This document shows, piece by piece, positions 19,368 through 25,888 of a stretch of DNA of 31,392 nt. Source of the DNA: a virus; the IMG/VR virus record IMGVR_UViG_3300032291_002781, positions 1 through 31,392 of that record; one strand, written 5' to 3'. The notes beneath the pieces were generated by a model that saw only the letters and a program-made list of their open reading frames with translations, did not search any database and was not told the DNA's origin. The number at the start of each line of letters is the position of its first letter. The first letter of the stretch is position 1. Made by a program: the position numbers and the translations under genes.

Positions 19368-20316
19368 TGTATTTAACAGTATCTAAACAAGATAAATCAC
19401 TTGGATTACCACCAGCATATGAAATTGCACTTTGTAAAGATTCCTCAACTTCGGTTAATTTGTTAAAAATAGATTGATTTTTATATGGGATTAATTTTTT
19501 GATACCCTCAACCCTATTAGTTTTTCCAGATTGTGACGATGACGCACTGCCCCAGAATGCCTTATATTTTTTGGAGTTTTCTTCGATTAAACTACCTGGA
19601 GATTCATTATATCCGGCAAACATACCACCAACCATAACCATTGACGCACCTAAAACTAAACTTTTAACAATATCGCAATGTTCTTTTATAGACCCATCAG
19701 CAATAATTGGAACCTTTGATACTTTAGCACATTTTTTTATCATACTAGCTTGCCAACCACGATTACCAAACCCTGTTGAGTGGTATGTTGTACAAGCAGA
19801 TCCACCACCAATACCACATTTAATTGCATCACAACCCCATTCTGTTAAATCTTCTACAGCTTCCGGAGTACAAACATTTCCACCAATTAAAAAAACATCT
19901 GGCATTCTATTTTTAATGTATTTAACCATTTTTTTCATCTTAATACAATGTCCGTGAGCAATATCAATTGTAATAAAATCTGGGATTAAATCTTTTGTTA
20001 CCAAATTATCGATTAATTCATAAGAATCATCATTTACACCAACAGAAATTGATGAAATTAAATTTAATGTTTTCATTGTCTCAACAAATAAAACCTCATC
20101 AATATCAAATCTATGTAAAATATAAAAGTATCCGCTCTTAGCTAACTCTATTGCTAATTTGACATCAATTATACTTTCCATATTAGCCGGAACAACCGGT
20201 AGTTTAAATGTATGATTACCAAACTTACAACTTGTATCACAATCAGACCTACTTTCAATATAACTAAAATTCGGTAATAATGTTATATTGTCAAAATCAA
20301 ATATTTTATTTTTCAT
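19354..20316 (-). CDS. guaC: GMP reductase (type II GuaC)
   Basis: 320 aa, close to the usual length of the bacterial enzyme. IMPDH/GMPR barrel features: P43-A-N-M-E-S, D118-I-A-H-G-H, G145-G-N-V, then G168-I-G-G-G-S-A-C175-T-T with catalytic C175. T181-G-F-G-N-R-G-W-Q and A206-D-G-S-I-K-E-H follow the pattern of Gram-positive GuaC rather than IMPDH, whose CBS insert is absent. It reduces GMP to IMP with NADPH, releasing ammonia, and so redirects host guanine nucleotides. No leader, no TATTTAT box, probably expressed early or constitutively. GMP reductase versus IMP dehydrogenase is judged from motifs; a minimal IMPDH lacking CBS is the alternative. Confidence 0.88.
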   Translation of the reverse strand: MKNKIFDFDNITLLPNFSYIESRSDCDTSCKFGNHTFKLPVVPANMESIIDVKLAIELAKSGYFYILHRFDIDEVLFVETMKTLNLISSISVGVNDDSYELIDNLVTKDLIPDFITIDIAHGHCIKMKKMVKYIKNRMPDVFLIGGNVCTPEAVEDLTEWGCDAIKCGIGGGSACTTYHSTGFGNRGWQASMIKKCAKVSKVPIIADGSIKEHCDIVKSLVLGASMVMVGGMFAGYNESPGSLIEENSKKYKAFWGSASSSQSGKTNRVEGIKKLIPYKNQSIFNKLTEVEESLQSAISYAGGNPSDLSCLDTVKYTMRM

Positions 20317-20365
20317 ATATTTTTATTAAAATAATAGGTAGGATTAAAATTACAGTCAAGATGAA

Positions 20366-20372
20366 TATTTAT
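20366..20372 (+). promoter_or_regulatory. TATTTAT box before gene 20377
   Basis: TATTTAT 4 bases upstream of the ATG, in the same local context as the box at 6197. Confidence 0.55.
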
Positions 20373-20376
20373 TATT

Positions 20377-20973
20377 ATGGATTATAGAGGACTATTACTT
20401 GAAGATGGTAGAAGAAGAGAAATAATTAGAACCATTGTTAGAGATATTATTAAAGTTTATAAGGAAGAAGACGATGGTGAGTTTTATTTACCAAATTATG
20501 TTGATGATGAAAAAGATTTTTATGAATTTAATAATTTTGGGAGTGAACTTATTGTTGAATTAGTATTACAACCAAATGAAGATATTGAATCATTTAAAGT
20601 TGATGGTAATTTTTACAAAGATGATGACATCATTGAACTTATTTTAGAATATAACCCAAACAATAAAACAAAAATAACTTATGATTTAATTGGTGAATTA
20701 AATGAAGTCATTGCACACGAAATAAGACATGTTGACCAAAAAGATAAAGGAACGTATGATTTAGACGGTCCAGAAGAAAAAGACCCATATAAGTATTATA
20801 CACAACCACACGAAATTGATGCTCAAGTTTTTGGATTTAAAAGATTGTCAAAAATAACAAAGACACCATTTGATGTTGTTGTAAAAAGATGGTTTAACAC
20901 CCATAAAGATGTTCATAGATTGGACGATAAACAAGTTAGAGACGTTATGTCAAAAATATTAAATCAAGTATAA
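20377..20973 (+). CDS. Zincin-like metalloprotease candidate (HExxH)
   Basis: 198 aa. H114-E-I-R-H118 is a zinc-binding HExxH in a helix (V-I-A-H-E-I-R-H-V-D-Q). About 27 residues later Q143-P-H-E146-I-D-A-Q-V-F-G could supply the third ligand, as E does in gluzincin-like folds. The first 30 residues (M-D-Y-R-G-L-L-L-E-D-G-R-R) are a basic helix that may be an eroded leader, with L7-L8-E9 resembling the cleavage rule. I recall similar HExxH / Y-T-Q-P-H-E-I proteins in large marine phages with no proven role. Not the prohead protease itself by any visible signature. Cotranscribed with 20978. Confidence 0.78.
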   Translation: MDYRGLLLEDGRRREIIRTIVRDIIKVYKEEDDGEFYLPNYVDDEKDFYEFNNFGSELIVELVLQPNEDIESFKVDGNFYKDDDIIELILEYNPNNKTKITYDLIGELNEVIAHEIRHVDQKDKGTYDLDGPEEKDPYKYYTQPHEIDAQVFGFKRLSKITKTPFDVVVKRWFNTHKDVHRLDDKQVRDVMSKILNQV

Positions 20974-20977
20974 ATAA

Positions 20978-21397
20978 ATGAGAGGATTACCAGAAAAATA
21001 TAACCAAAAGATTGAAACAATTAAAAGGGCAATTTTAGTTAGATCAGGATTTATGTCTGAATTTGGGAATAAAGTATCTCTTGAATTGACTGGTGGTGAT
21101 GCAAGTGGGTATGGTGGTACTGAAAAATTTAAAATTTATGAATTAGTTTTTACTTTAGAGATAAACGAAGTTTTAGATTGTCCCGATTGTGCACATAACC
21201 CAGATGAAATTTTGGATGTTATAACCGAATATCAAGAAAAAATATACAAAGCAGCAAAATTTTATGTGGATGAAGATTTAACAATTAAATCTGGTAATTC
21301 TCTAAGAGGTGTTTTAGTTAATGGCTTTAGGTTTAGTTGGGATGAAATTCACAATCTCCAACTTGAAATATTTTTTGATGTGGCAAATGACTATTAA
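20978..21397 (+). CDS. Unknown 139-aa protein
   Basis: 139 aa, 4 bases after the HExxH gene, M-R-G-L-P-E-K-Y-N-Q-K-I-E. It has a glycine-rich turn (L-T-G-G-D-A-S-G-Y-G-G-T), a C-P-D-C pair near residue 70 and acidic strands (V-F-T-L-E-I-N-E-V-L-D). No leader. The stop overlaps the stop of the opposing gene at 21394 by 4 bases. Function unknown; its pairing with a metalloprotease candidate is the only hint. Confidence 0.68.
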   Translation: MRGLPEKYNQKIETIKRAILVRSGFMSEFGNKVSLELTGGDASGYGGTEKFKIYELVFTLEINEVLDCPDCAHNPDEILDVITEYQEKIYKAAKFYVDEDLTIKSGNSLRGVLVNGFRFSWDEIHNLQLEIFFDVANDY

Positions 21398-22011
21398 GAT
21401 TTAAACCTTTTTACAATTTCTTGGATTAGCCTTTTAACAAAGGCACCACTAAAACTAACACTAACAAAAGATACAATTCTTAAAATAGTTTCTCTTAAAT
21501 CTAAAGGCTCATTACCTTGAGCGACTTCATATAAATCTGGAATTAAAGGTATTAAAAAAGTATATGCTAACATATTACTAATTTTAGAAACCGGAATTGC
21601 TAAACTATTAACAAAATTAAAAAAAGTTTCTTTTAATTTTGCTGCAATCTCTAAAGTCTTATCAAATTCAAAAATAAGCCCTCTTTCTTTTATTTTTTCT
21701 AAAACTTTATGTAACATTTCTTTATTTGATTCATAATATGTTATTATTATTCCAGTAGAAAGTAATGCTAAATCTGAATTTGATAATTCCGGAAAAGAAC
21801 CACTAATGTATTGTTGAACCGGTGATACAAAACCTGCAATTGTTACACCCCAAGTTGTTAAAAAACTTAAATCTAACCCAATTTGTTTTTTTGATTCACT
21901 AGAAACTTTTTTAAAAAAATCTTTAAGCTCGTCTATCTTATTTTCAAGACTTTTTAATCTAGATTCAAGTAATATTTTTTTATATTGAGATTCTGTTATT
22001 ATTATCTTCAT
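21394..22011 (-). CDS. Leader-bearing membrane protein, minus strand
   Basis: 205 aa. Short leader M-K-I-I-I-T-E-S-Q-Y-K-K-I-L-L-E-S with L14-L15-E16 followed by S. Then a coiled-coil stretch (L-E-N-K-I-D-E-L-K-D-F-F) precedes several hydrophobic segments: L-T-T-W-G-V-T-I-A-G-F-V, L-A-L-L-S-T-G-I-I-I-T-Y-Y, M-L-A-Y-T-F-L-I-P-L-I-P and I-V-S-F-V-S-V-S-F-S-G-A-F. It is thus probably a polytopic membrane protein yet carries the supposed head leader, which suggests delivery with the DNA or a different use of the leader. Divergent from gene 22045, with back-to-back promoter boxes between them. Confidence 0.75.
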   Translation of the reverse strand: MKIIITESQYKKILLESRLKSLENKIDELKDFFKKVSSESKKQIGLDLSFLTTWGVTIAGFVSPVQQYISGSFPELSNSDLALLSTGIIITYYESNKEMLHKVLEKIKERGLIFEFDKTLEIAAKLKETFFNFVNSLAIPVSKISNMLAYTFLIPLIPDLYEVAQGNEPLDLRETILRIVSFVSVSFSGAFVKRLIQEIVKRFKS

Positions 22012-22016
22012 AACAA

Positions 22017-22023
22017 ATAAATA
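22017..22023 (-). promoter_or_regulatory. TATTTAT box, minus strand, of divergent pair
   Basis: Plus-strand ATAAATA; on the gene strand TATTTAT lies 5 bases from the ATG at 22011. Its partner at 22032-22038 faces the other way. Confidence 0.55.
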
Positions 22024-22031
22024 TTACGCTA

Positions 22032-22038
22032 TATTTAT
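22032..22038 (+). promoter_or_regulatory. TATTTAT box, plus strand, of divergent pair
   Basis: TATTTAT 6 bases from the ATG at 22045. Only eight bases separate it from the oppositely oriented box at 22017-22023. Confidence 0.55.
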
Positions 22039-22044
22039 TATTGT

Positions 22045-22350
22045 ATGGCAAATAAAAGAAAATATGAGACTAATGCAGAATTACAACCTGGAGATAAGGT
22101 TGTCTGTTTAAAAATGGAAGATGAATTTTCACCAATTCCTGGTGGAACACCTGGCGTCGTAAAAAGCGTTTCAGAAGTTTTTGGTCAAAAACAGTATTAT
22201 GTTAACTGGAAAAGTGGATCAAAATTAGCTTTAATTGATGGTGTTGATAAATGGGTGAAAGTTGTTGAAGAAGAAGAAAGTGAGGACTTATCCGAAGGCT
22301 TTATGTTTTTTACAACAAAAAGAGCAATAATAAAAGAAATAAAAAAATAA
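22045..22350 (+). CDS. Small SH3/KOW-like protein
   Basis: 101 aa. Residues about 13-75 look like a small SH3-type barrel of the KOW/DUF4314 kind: L-Q-P-G-D-K-V-V-C-L, G-G-T-P-G-V-V-K-S-V, Q-Y-Y-V-N-W-K-S-G, D-K-W-V-K-V-V. Such barrels often bind DNA, RNA or protein. The C-terminus is E-rich (E-E-E-E-S-E-D-L-S-E-G), then basic. L-S-E-G resembles the cleavage rule and is followed by a hydrophobic basic tail. No N-terminal leader. First gene of a three-gene operon with acidic partners. Confidence 0.72.
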   Translation: MANKRKYETNAELQPGDKVVCLKMEDEFSPIPGGTPGVVKSVSEVFGQKQYYVNWKSGSKLALIDGVDKWVKVVEEEESEDLSEGFMFFTTKRAIIKEIKK

Positions 22351-22352
22351 AA

Positions 22353-22949
22353 ATGGCACAGTACTTTTTTAAAATGAGTCAAGCGGAAAAAAATAATATT
22401 CTTGACCAACATAAATCATTATATGATGGATTTGTAACACAATATGCACAAGGACCAAATCAACAACCTTTATATATCCAAGATTTTGCAAACGACAAAA
22501 ATGGCATAACAGTTTCAAATAAAGGGGTTGTTAAAAACTATACAAATATGAATATCAATGAAGACATTGATAGAACAGATAGAATTGGTGATGGACCAAT
22601 GGATTTAAAAAACGGAACCGTTGATTTATCTGGTGAATTAGATAATGAGGATGAATATGTTTCACTTGGTTTGAGTGATGATTATAAAGACTTAAGTATG
22701 TATAACCCTTATTATGGTGATGAAGAAGATGATGATTCATTGGACATTGTAATTGACTTTGATGAATTAGGTGAGGAATTTGAATATGATATCGATAGAG
22801 ATTTTAGTGAGGATCTTGCTGGCCCTATGAATTATGAAGTAAGTGGAGATAGTTTTAAAGATGAAGTTGAGGATGAAGAGTTACCTGATTTTATGGAAAA
22901 ACTAAACGAATCTTTGGATATGTTTAAAAGACTTAGAAAATATAACTAA
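22353..22949 (+). CDS. Acidic 198-aa protein with degenerate leader
   Basis: 198 aa, 2 bases after the preceding gene. N-terminus F-F-K-M-S-Q-A-E-K-N-N-I-L-D-Q-H-K-S follows the rhythm of the E-K-x-x-I-L-x-x-H leader seen at 9056, but ITE has become K-M-S-Q. The middle contains I-N-E-D-I-D-R-T-D-R-I-G-D-G-P and D-L-K-N-G-T-V-D-L, then long acidic runs (D-E-E-D-D-D-S-L-D). It ends K-L-N-E-S-L-D-M-F-K-R-L-R-K-Y, where L-N-E-S again resembles the leader core. Highly acidic scaffold-like composition; function unknown. Confidence 0.72.
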   Translation: MAQYFFKMSQAEKNNILDQHKSLYDGFVTQYAQGPNQQPLYIQDFANDKNGITVSNKGVVKNYTNMNINEDIDRTDRIGDGPMDLKNGTVDLSGELDNEDEYVSLGLSDDYKDLSMYNPYYGDEEDDDSLDIVIDFDELGEEFEYDIDRDFSEDLAGPMNYEVSGDSFKDEVEDEELPDFMEKLNESLDMFKRLRKYN

Positions 22950-22950
22950 A

Positions 22951-23259
22951 ATGGAAATTCAAGAAATCATATCATATTACTTATATGAGGAGGCGAAAAG
23001 ATTGGAAGTGTCATTTAGATTATCAATTGATTCGGAAGATGAAATAAGAAACGATGTGGTGAATCTTGATGACTCAAAAGAATTTGGTTATCAACTAATT
23101 GAAGAAAGTTTAGACTTTTTTACTTTTGATGACGATTTTGAGGATGATGAAGAGGATGAAGAGGATTTCCAAACAATTGATGAAGATGCGTTATTATCTT
23201 TTTTAAATGAATATTATATTGTATATCCGGACAAATTACCAAAAACTGAAATAATATAA
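22951..23259 (+). CDS. Very acidic 102-aa protein
   Basis: 102 aa, 1 base after the preceding stop, M-E-I-Q-E-I-I-S-Y-Y-L-Y-E-E-A. Contains F-D-D-D-F-E-D-D-E-E-D-E-E-D-F, an almost pure D/E run. Acidic proteins of this sort can act as DNA mimics or scaffolds; neither can be claimed from sequence alone. Last gene of the 22045-23259 operon; convergent with the lipoprotein gene. Confidence 0.68.
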   Translation: MEIQEIISYYLYEEAKRLEVSFRLSIDSEDEIRNDVVNLDDSKEFGYQLIEESLDFFTFDDDFEDDEEDEEDFQTIDEDALLSFLNEYYIVYPDKLPKTEII

Positions 23260-23281
23260 AAAAGTCCGTATTTCTACGGAC
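23258..23281 (-). terminator. Terminator of the lipoprotein gene
   Basis: Perfect stem GTCCGT / ACGGAC with a 6-base loop, then six T on the minus strand. The stop codon of the lipoprotein gene (TAG, 23274-23276) lies inside the hairpin. The plus strand lacks a T run, so it mainly serves the minus-strand gene. Confidence 0.85.
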
Positions 23282-23777
23282 CAACTCTTGTTAAAAATAA
23301 TGTTATTGATTCACTAGCACCGGATGAACCACTTGGCCATTGACCAGTTGATCGTAAAACTAATGTTTCAGCACCATCCTCAATTATATTAAAAACTTTT
23401 CTTGTCCCTTCATACTCAACAATTAAATTACCAAGATTTGAATTTGTTTCACCAACAACATTATAAAAATATTCTTTACCCCAATATGTTGAACCGTCTG
23501 GCATTGGGTTTGGTGAAAAACGCATTATAACATAATCCATATGTAATTTAAAAAAACCAACAGCAATCGTATCAAATGGTGAATTGTCATTTGGATTAAT
23601 ATACATATCACCAGGGTAGAACACCATAGATTGTGGTGATGCGGTATTATCCGTTTGTTCATATGTGATTTTATCAACCCTATATTCACCACTTAAAGAT
23701 AAAAGTTTTGGTTGGGTGTATTTAACACAAGAACTTAAAGAGATAAGAACAATTAAAAGTTTAAAAATGTTTTTCAT
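23274..23777 (-). CDS. Small secreted lipoprotein
   Basis: 167 aa. The N-terminus M-K-N-I-F-K-L-L-I-V-L-I-S-L-S-S-C-V-K is a lipoprotein signal peptide: two basic residues, a hydrophobic core and lipobox L-S-S-C with C17 lipidated. The mature part is beta-rich (G-E-Y-R-V-D-K-I-T-Y-E, V-I-M-R-F-S-P-N-P-M, Y-F-Y-N-V-V-G-E). No membrane span or leader follows. It has its own host-type promoter and terminator, so it is an independent unit, like morons that alter the host surface. A role in superinfection exclusion is possible but unproven. Confidence 0.85.
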   Translation of the reverse strand: MKNIFKLLIVLISLSSCVKYTQPKLLSLSGEYRVDKITYEQTDNTASPQSMVFYPGDMYINPNDNSPFDTIAVGFFKLHMDYVIMRFSPNPMPDGSTYWGKEYFYNVVGETNSNLGNLIVEYEGTRKVFNIIEDGAETLVLRSTGQWPSGSSGASESITLFLTRVGP

Positions 23778-23783
23778 ATTGTA

Positions 23784-23834
23784 TTATTTATATATGTACA
23801 AAGTTAATACTTTTTTTTAAATCTACAACTATTT
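23784..23834 (-). promoter_or_regulatory. Bacteroidetes-type promoter of the lipoprotein gene
   Basis: On the gene strand TAACTTTG (plus 23799-23806) fits TAnnTTTG, and a TTG about 19 bases further upstream fits the -33 element. It is the best complete host-type promoter in the window. Confidence 0.65.
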
Positions 23835-23836
23835 AT
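23830..23836 (+). promoter_or_regulatory. TATTTAT box before gene 23851
   Basis: TATTTAT 14 bases upstream of the ATG; it overlaps the divergent host-type promoter region on the other strand. Confidence 0.48.
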
Positions 23837-23850
23837 AAAGAAATGTTTTT

Positions 23851-24093
23851 ATGCAATTAGAAGATTTAATCCAGTTAATGGAAAAATATACTTTTGATAA
23901 CACTAGTGACGGTGAGTTAGACGAACAAGATGCTGCTCCGGCTGCCGATTCTGGTGGAGGTGGTGGTGGTTACCCAACTGTTACAAAGTGGGAAACCGGA
24001 TTAACAAGAAGTGTTGCAAATACTATTGATGATAAAGTTACTTGGTCGTCATTATATAAAATTACAAGAGGAAAAGCAAATACGTTATTATGA
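23851..24093 (+). CDS. Small leader-variant protein with Gly run
   Basis: 80 aa. M-Q-L-E-D-L-I-Q-L-M-E-K-Y, then L23-D24-E25 followed by Q26 at the predicted cut site, then A/P/D and a run of six glycines ending Y-P-T-V-T-K-W. The C-terminal 40 residues contain W-E-T-G-L-T-R-S and W-S-S-L-Y-K-I-T-R-G-K. The layout (helix, E-Q, flexible linker, small domain) is a miniature of the larger proteins downstream. It overlaps the next gene as ATGA, so the two are translationally coupled. Confidence 0.7.
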   Translation: MQLEDLIQLMEKYTFDNTSDGELDEQDAAPAADSGGGGGGYPTVTKWETGLTRSVANTIDDKVTWSSLYKITRGKANTLL

Positions 24094-25010
24094 GTAGAAT
24101 AATCACATTAACGGAAAATGATATAACTAAAATTGTAAAGAAAGTTCTTTATGAAGATAGAAAAAATATTTTAGAACAGGATCGTGATGGTGATGGTGTT
24201 TTGGATAAAAATGATAATTGTCCTGATGTTCCCGGTAAAAAAGAACTTAACGGTTGTCAACCATTAACAAAAACTGTTGACATTAAAGGTTCACCATTAA
24301 ATTTTTATGGTGAAGTTAAACAAACATTTGGTGACGCACTAACAAAAGTTTTTTTAAATACAAATGACCCAAACGCTACCGTAAAATATTATCAAGATTT
24401 AGGATCCGATAAGACAACATTAGGTGCTAGGTTATACTCAATGTGTTACGCATCATTATCAACTTATGCTAGGTCAAATGAGAATATGTATTTTCAAAAT
24501 AAAGAAATAACAAATTGTATTTCAGACAGTAAACAAAGTTTAAGTGCTCTAAATCAAAAAGCGCCATTTTTAGTTACACAAGGACCAAAAGATTTATTTT
24601 ATTTATATTTCCAATGTGGAGAATATGGTAATTATAGAAATCAAAATATGCAGTATAAATTTTATCCCGATGGTTGTAATACTAGTAATATTACTGGGGA
24701 ACGTGGTTATTATAATTGGGCAACTGACAAATGGTTACCAGTTAGAACAAAAACAACAGTACAACAACCAATAAAAAAACAGATACCGAAACCAAAAGAA
24801 AAAGAATTAACTAAAAATTTAGCTGACTTTGAAATAACAGGAACAAAGGGGTCGACAAATAAAACAAATGACTCAAAAGCCAAAGAAACAAAAGGTACTG
24901 ATTTAGGTGTTGAGGGTGGTAAAAAAAGTGATTTTGGAAGTACTAATAATTTAGTACCAAATACTGATAGTAAAAGTAAAAATGATACTTTTAGTTTAGA
25001 ATTAAATTAA
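24090..25010 (+). CDS. Leader protein with thrombospondin type 3-like Ca-binding repeat
   Basis: 306 aa. Leader I-I-T-L-T-E-N-D-I-T-K-I-V-K-K-V-L-Y-E (4-22) gives L20-Y21-E22; a second site N-I27-L28-E29 followed by Q30 comes just before D31-R-D-G-D-G-V-L-D-K-N-D-N-C-P-D. That D-x-D-x-D-G-x-x-D spacing is a calcium-binding TSP3/OmpA-linker-type repeat, with C44 and C56 likely paired. The following 150 residues hold several cysteines (M-C-Y-A, Q-C-G-E-Y-G). From about residue 215 the chain is polar and low complexity, and it ends D-T-F-S-L-E-L-N, the same last six residues as the next protein. Confidence 0.78.
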   Translation: MSRIITLTENDITKIVKKVLYEDRKNILEQDRDGDGVLDKNDNCPDVPGKKELNGCQPLTKTVDIKGSPLNFYGEVKQTFGDALTKVFLNTNDPNATVKYYQDLGSDKTTLGARLYSMCYASLSTYARSNENMYFQNKEITNCISDSKQSLSALNQKAPFLVTQGPKDLFYLYFQCGEYGNYRNQNMQYKFYPDGCNTSNITGERGYYNWATDKWLPVRTKTTVQQPIKKQIPKPKEKELTKNLADFEITGTKGSTNKTNDSKAKETKGTDLGVEGGKKSDFGSTNNLVPNTDSKSKNDTFSLELN

Positions 25011-25011
25011 T

Positions 25012-25866
25012 ATGGAAAATTTAAATAAGAATATTGAAAAAATATTATTGGGTATGAAATATGACTCAAGAAAGACTTTATCTGAAAATAAAAAATATAT
25101 TCTAGAAAGTTGTATACCATTAACAACTAAATTGACTGACTTTAGTAATGGTAAAAATAGGTCTAATGAATATCCAGAATTAGGTAAATGGGGTGATGGT
25201 ACCTGTAAATGTTCAGAAAATACAAGGTGTTTAGAATTTAAAAAAAATTGTTGTGGAAAAGTAAATAAAGTACAATCAGGTAAATTAACACAAAGTACCG
25301 AAGAACCTAAAGAGTTAAATCAAGATTATCAAAGAGTTATTGGTTATAATGGTTCTGAAATGATATTACCAACCCAAGCAATTATTGGTGGAAAAAATAA
25401 TTGTAGTAATAATAAATTTTATTATGGTGATGCTGCCGAATTAGAAACACTAGAAAAAAGTTATCCTAAAATTGTAAAAGCTTGTAAAAATCAACAAACT
25501 TTAAATTTAAAATATGAAGAATGTATTAGGTCGTATGTTAATTCATGGTTAAATATGTGTACTAATGACTCAATAGCAACTTTTGAACTTGATGGCTTAA
25601 CATATAGACCTTGTTTTAGTGTTGGGTCAATTAATAAAGGTTTTAAAAAACCAGAAGATATTGAAATGACTGGATATTATGGTTTAAAACCAAATGAAGG
25701 TGTTAATAAAACAGATGGTGATTGTTTTGGCGTAAAATGGGAAGGGATGGAAGAGTATAAATCAAAAGTAAAAAATGGCAAACCTACAGATAATAAAAAT
25801 GCTATTGAGGGTGGCCAAGGAGATCCAGATTTAGACGGATCCGCATTTTCATTAGAACTTAATTAA
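25012..25866 (+). CDS. Leader-variant cysteine-rich 284-aa protein
   Basis: 284 aa, 1 base after the previous stop. Degenerate leader ending Y-I30-L31-E32-S33, then a domain with W-G-D-G-T-C-K-C-S-E-N-T-R-C and K-N-C-C-G-K, at least five cysteines close together. More cysteines follow (N-N-C-S-N-N, A-C-K-N-Q, M-C-T-N), suggesting disulfides or a metal site. The C-terminus is G-D-P-D-L-D-G-S-A-F-S-L-E-L-N. The shared F-S-L-E-L-N end with the upstream neighbour is unlikely to be chance. Function unknown; likely works with 24090. Confidence 0.75.
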   Translation: MENLNKNIEKILLGMKYDSRKTLSENKKYILESCIPLTTKLTDFSNGKNRSNEYPELGKWGDGTCKCSENTRCLEFKKNCCGKVNKVQSGKLTQSTEEPKELNQDYQRVIGYNGSEMILPTQAIIGGKNNCSNNKFYYGDAAELETLEKSYPKIVKACKNQQTLNLKYEECIRSYVNSWLNMCTNDSIATFELDGLTYRPCFSVGSINKGFKKPEDIEMTGYYGLKPNEGVNKTDGDCFGVKWEGMEEYKSKVKNGKPTDNKNAIEGGQGDPDLDGSAFSLELN

Positions 25867-25874
25867 GTATTAAA

Positions 25875-25881
25875 TATTTAT
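25875..25881 (+). promoter_or_regulatory. TATTTAT box before gene 25889
   Basis: TATTTAT 7 bases upstream of the ATG. Confidence 0.5.
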
Positions 25882-25888
25882 ATAAAAA

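Noticed and set aside
19499-19957. Plus-strand open frame inside the GMP reductase gene
   Set aside because: Antisense shadow of a confidently identified enzyme.
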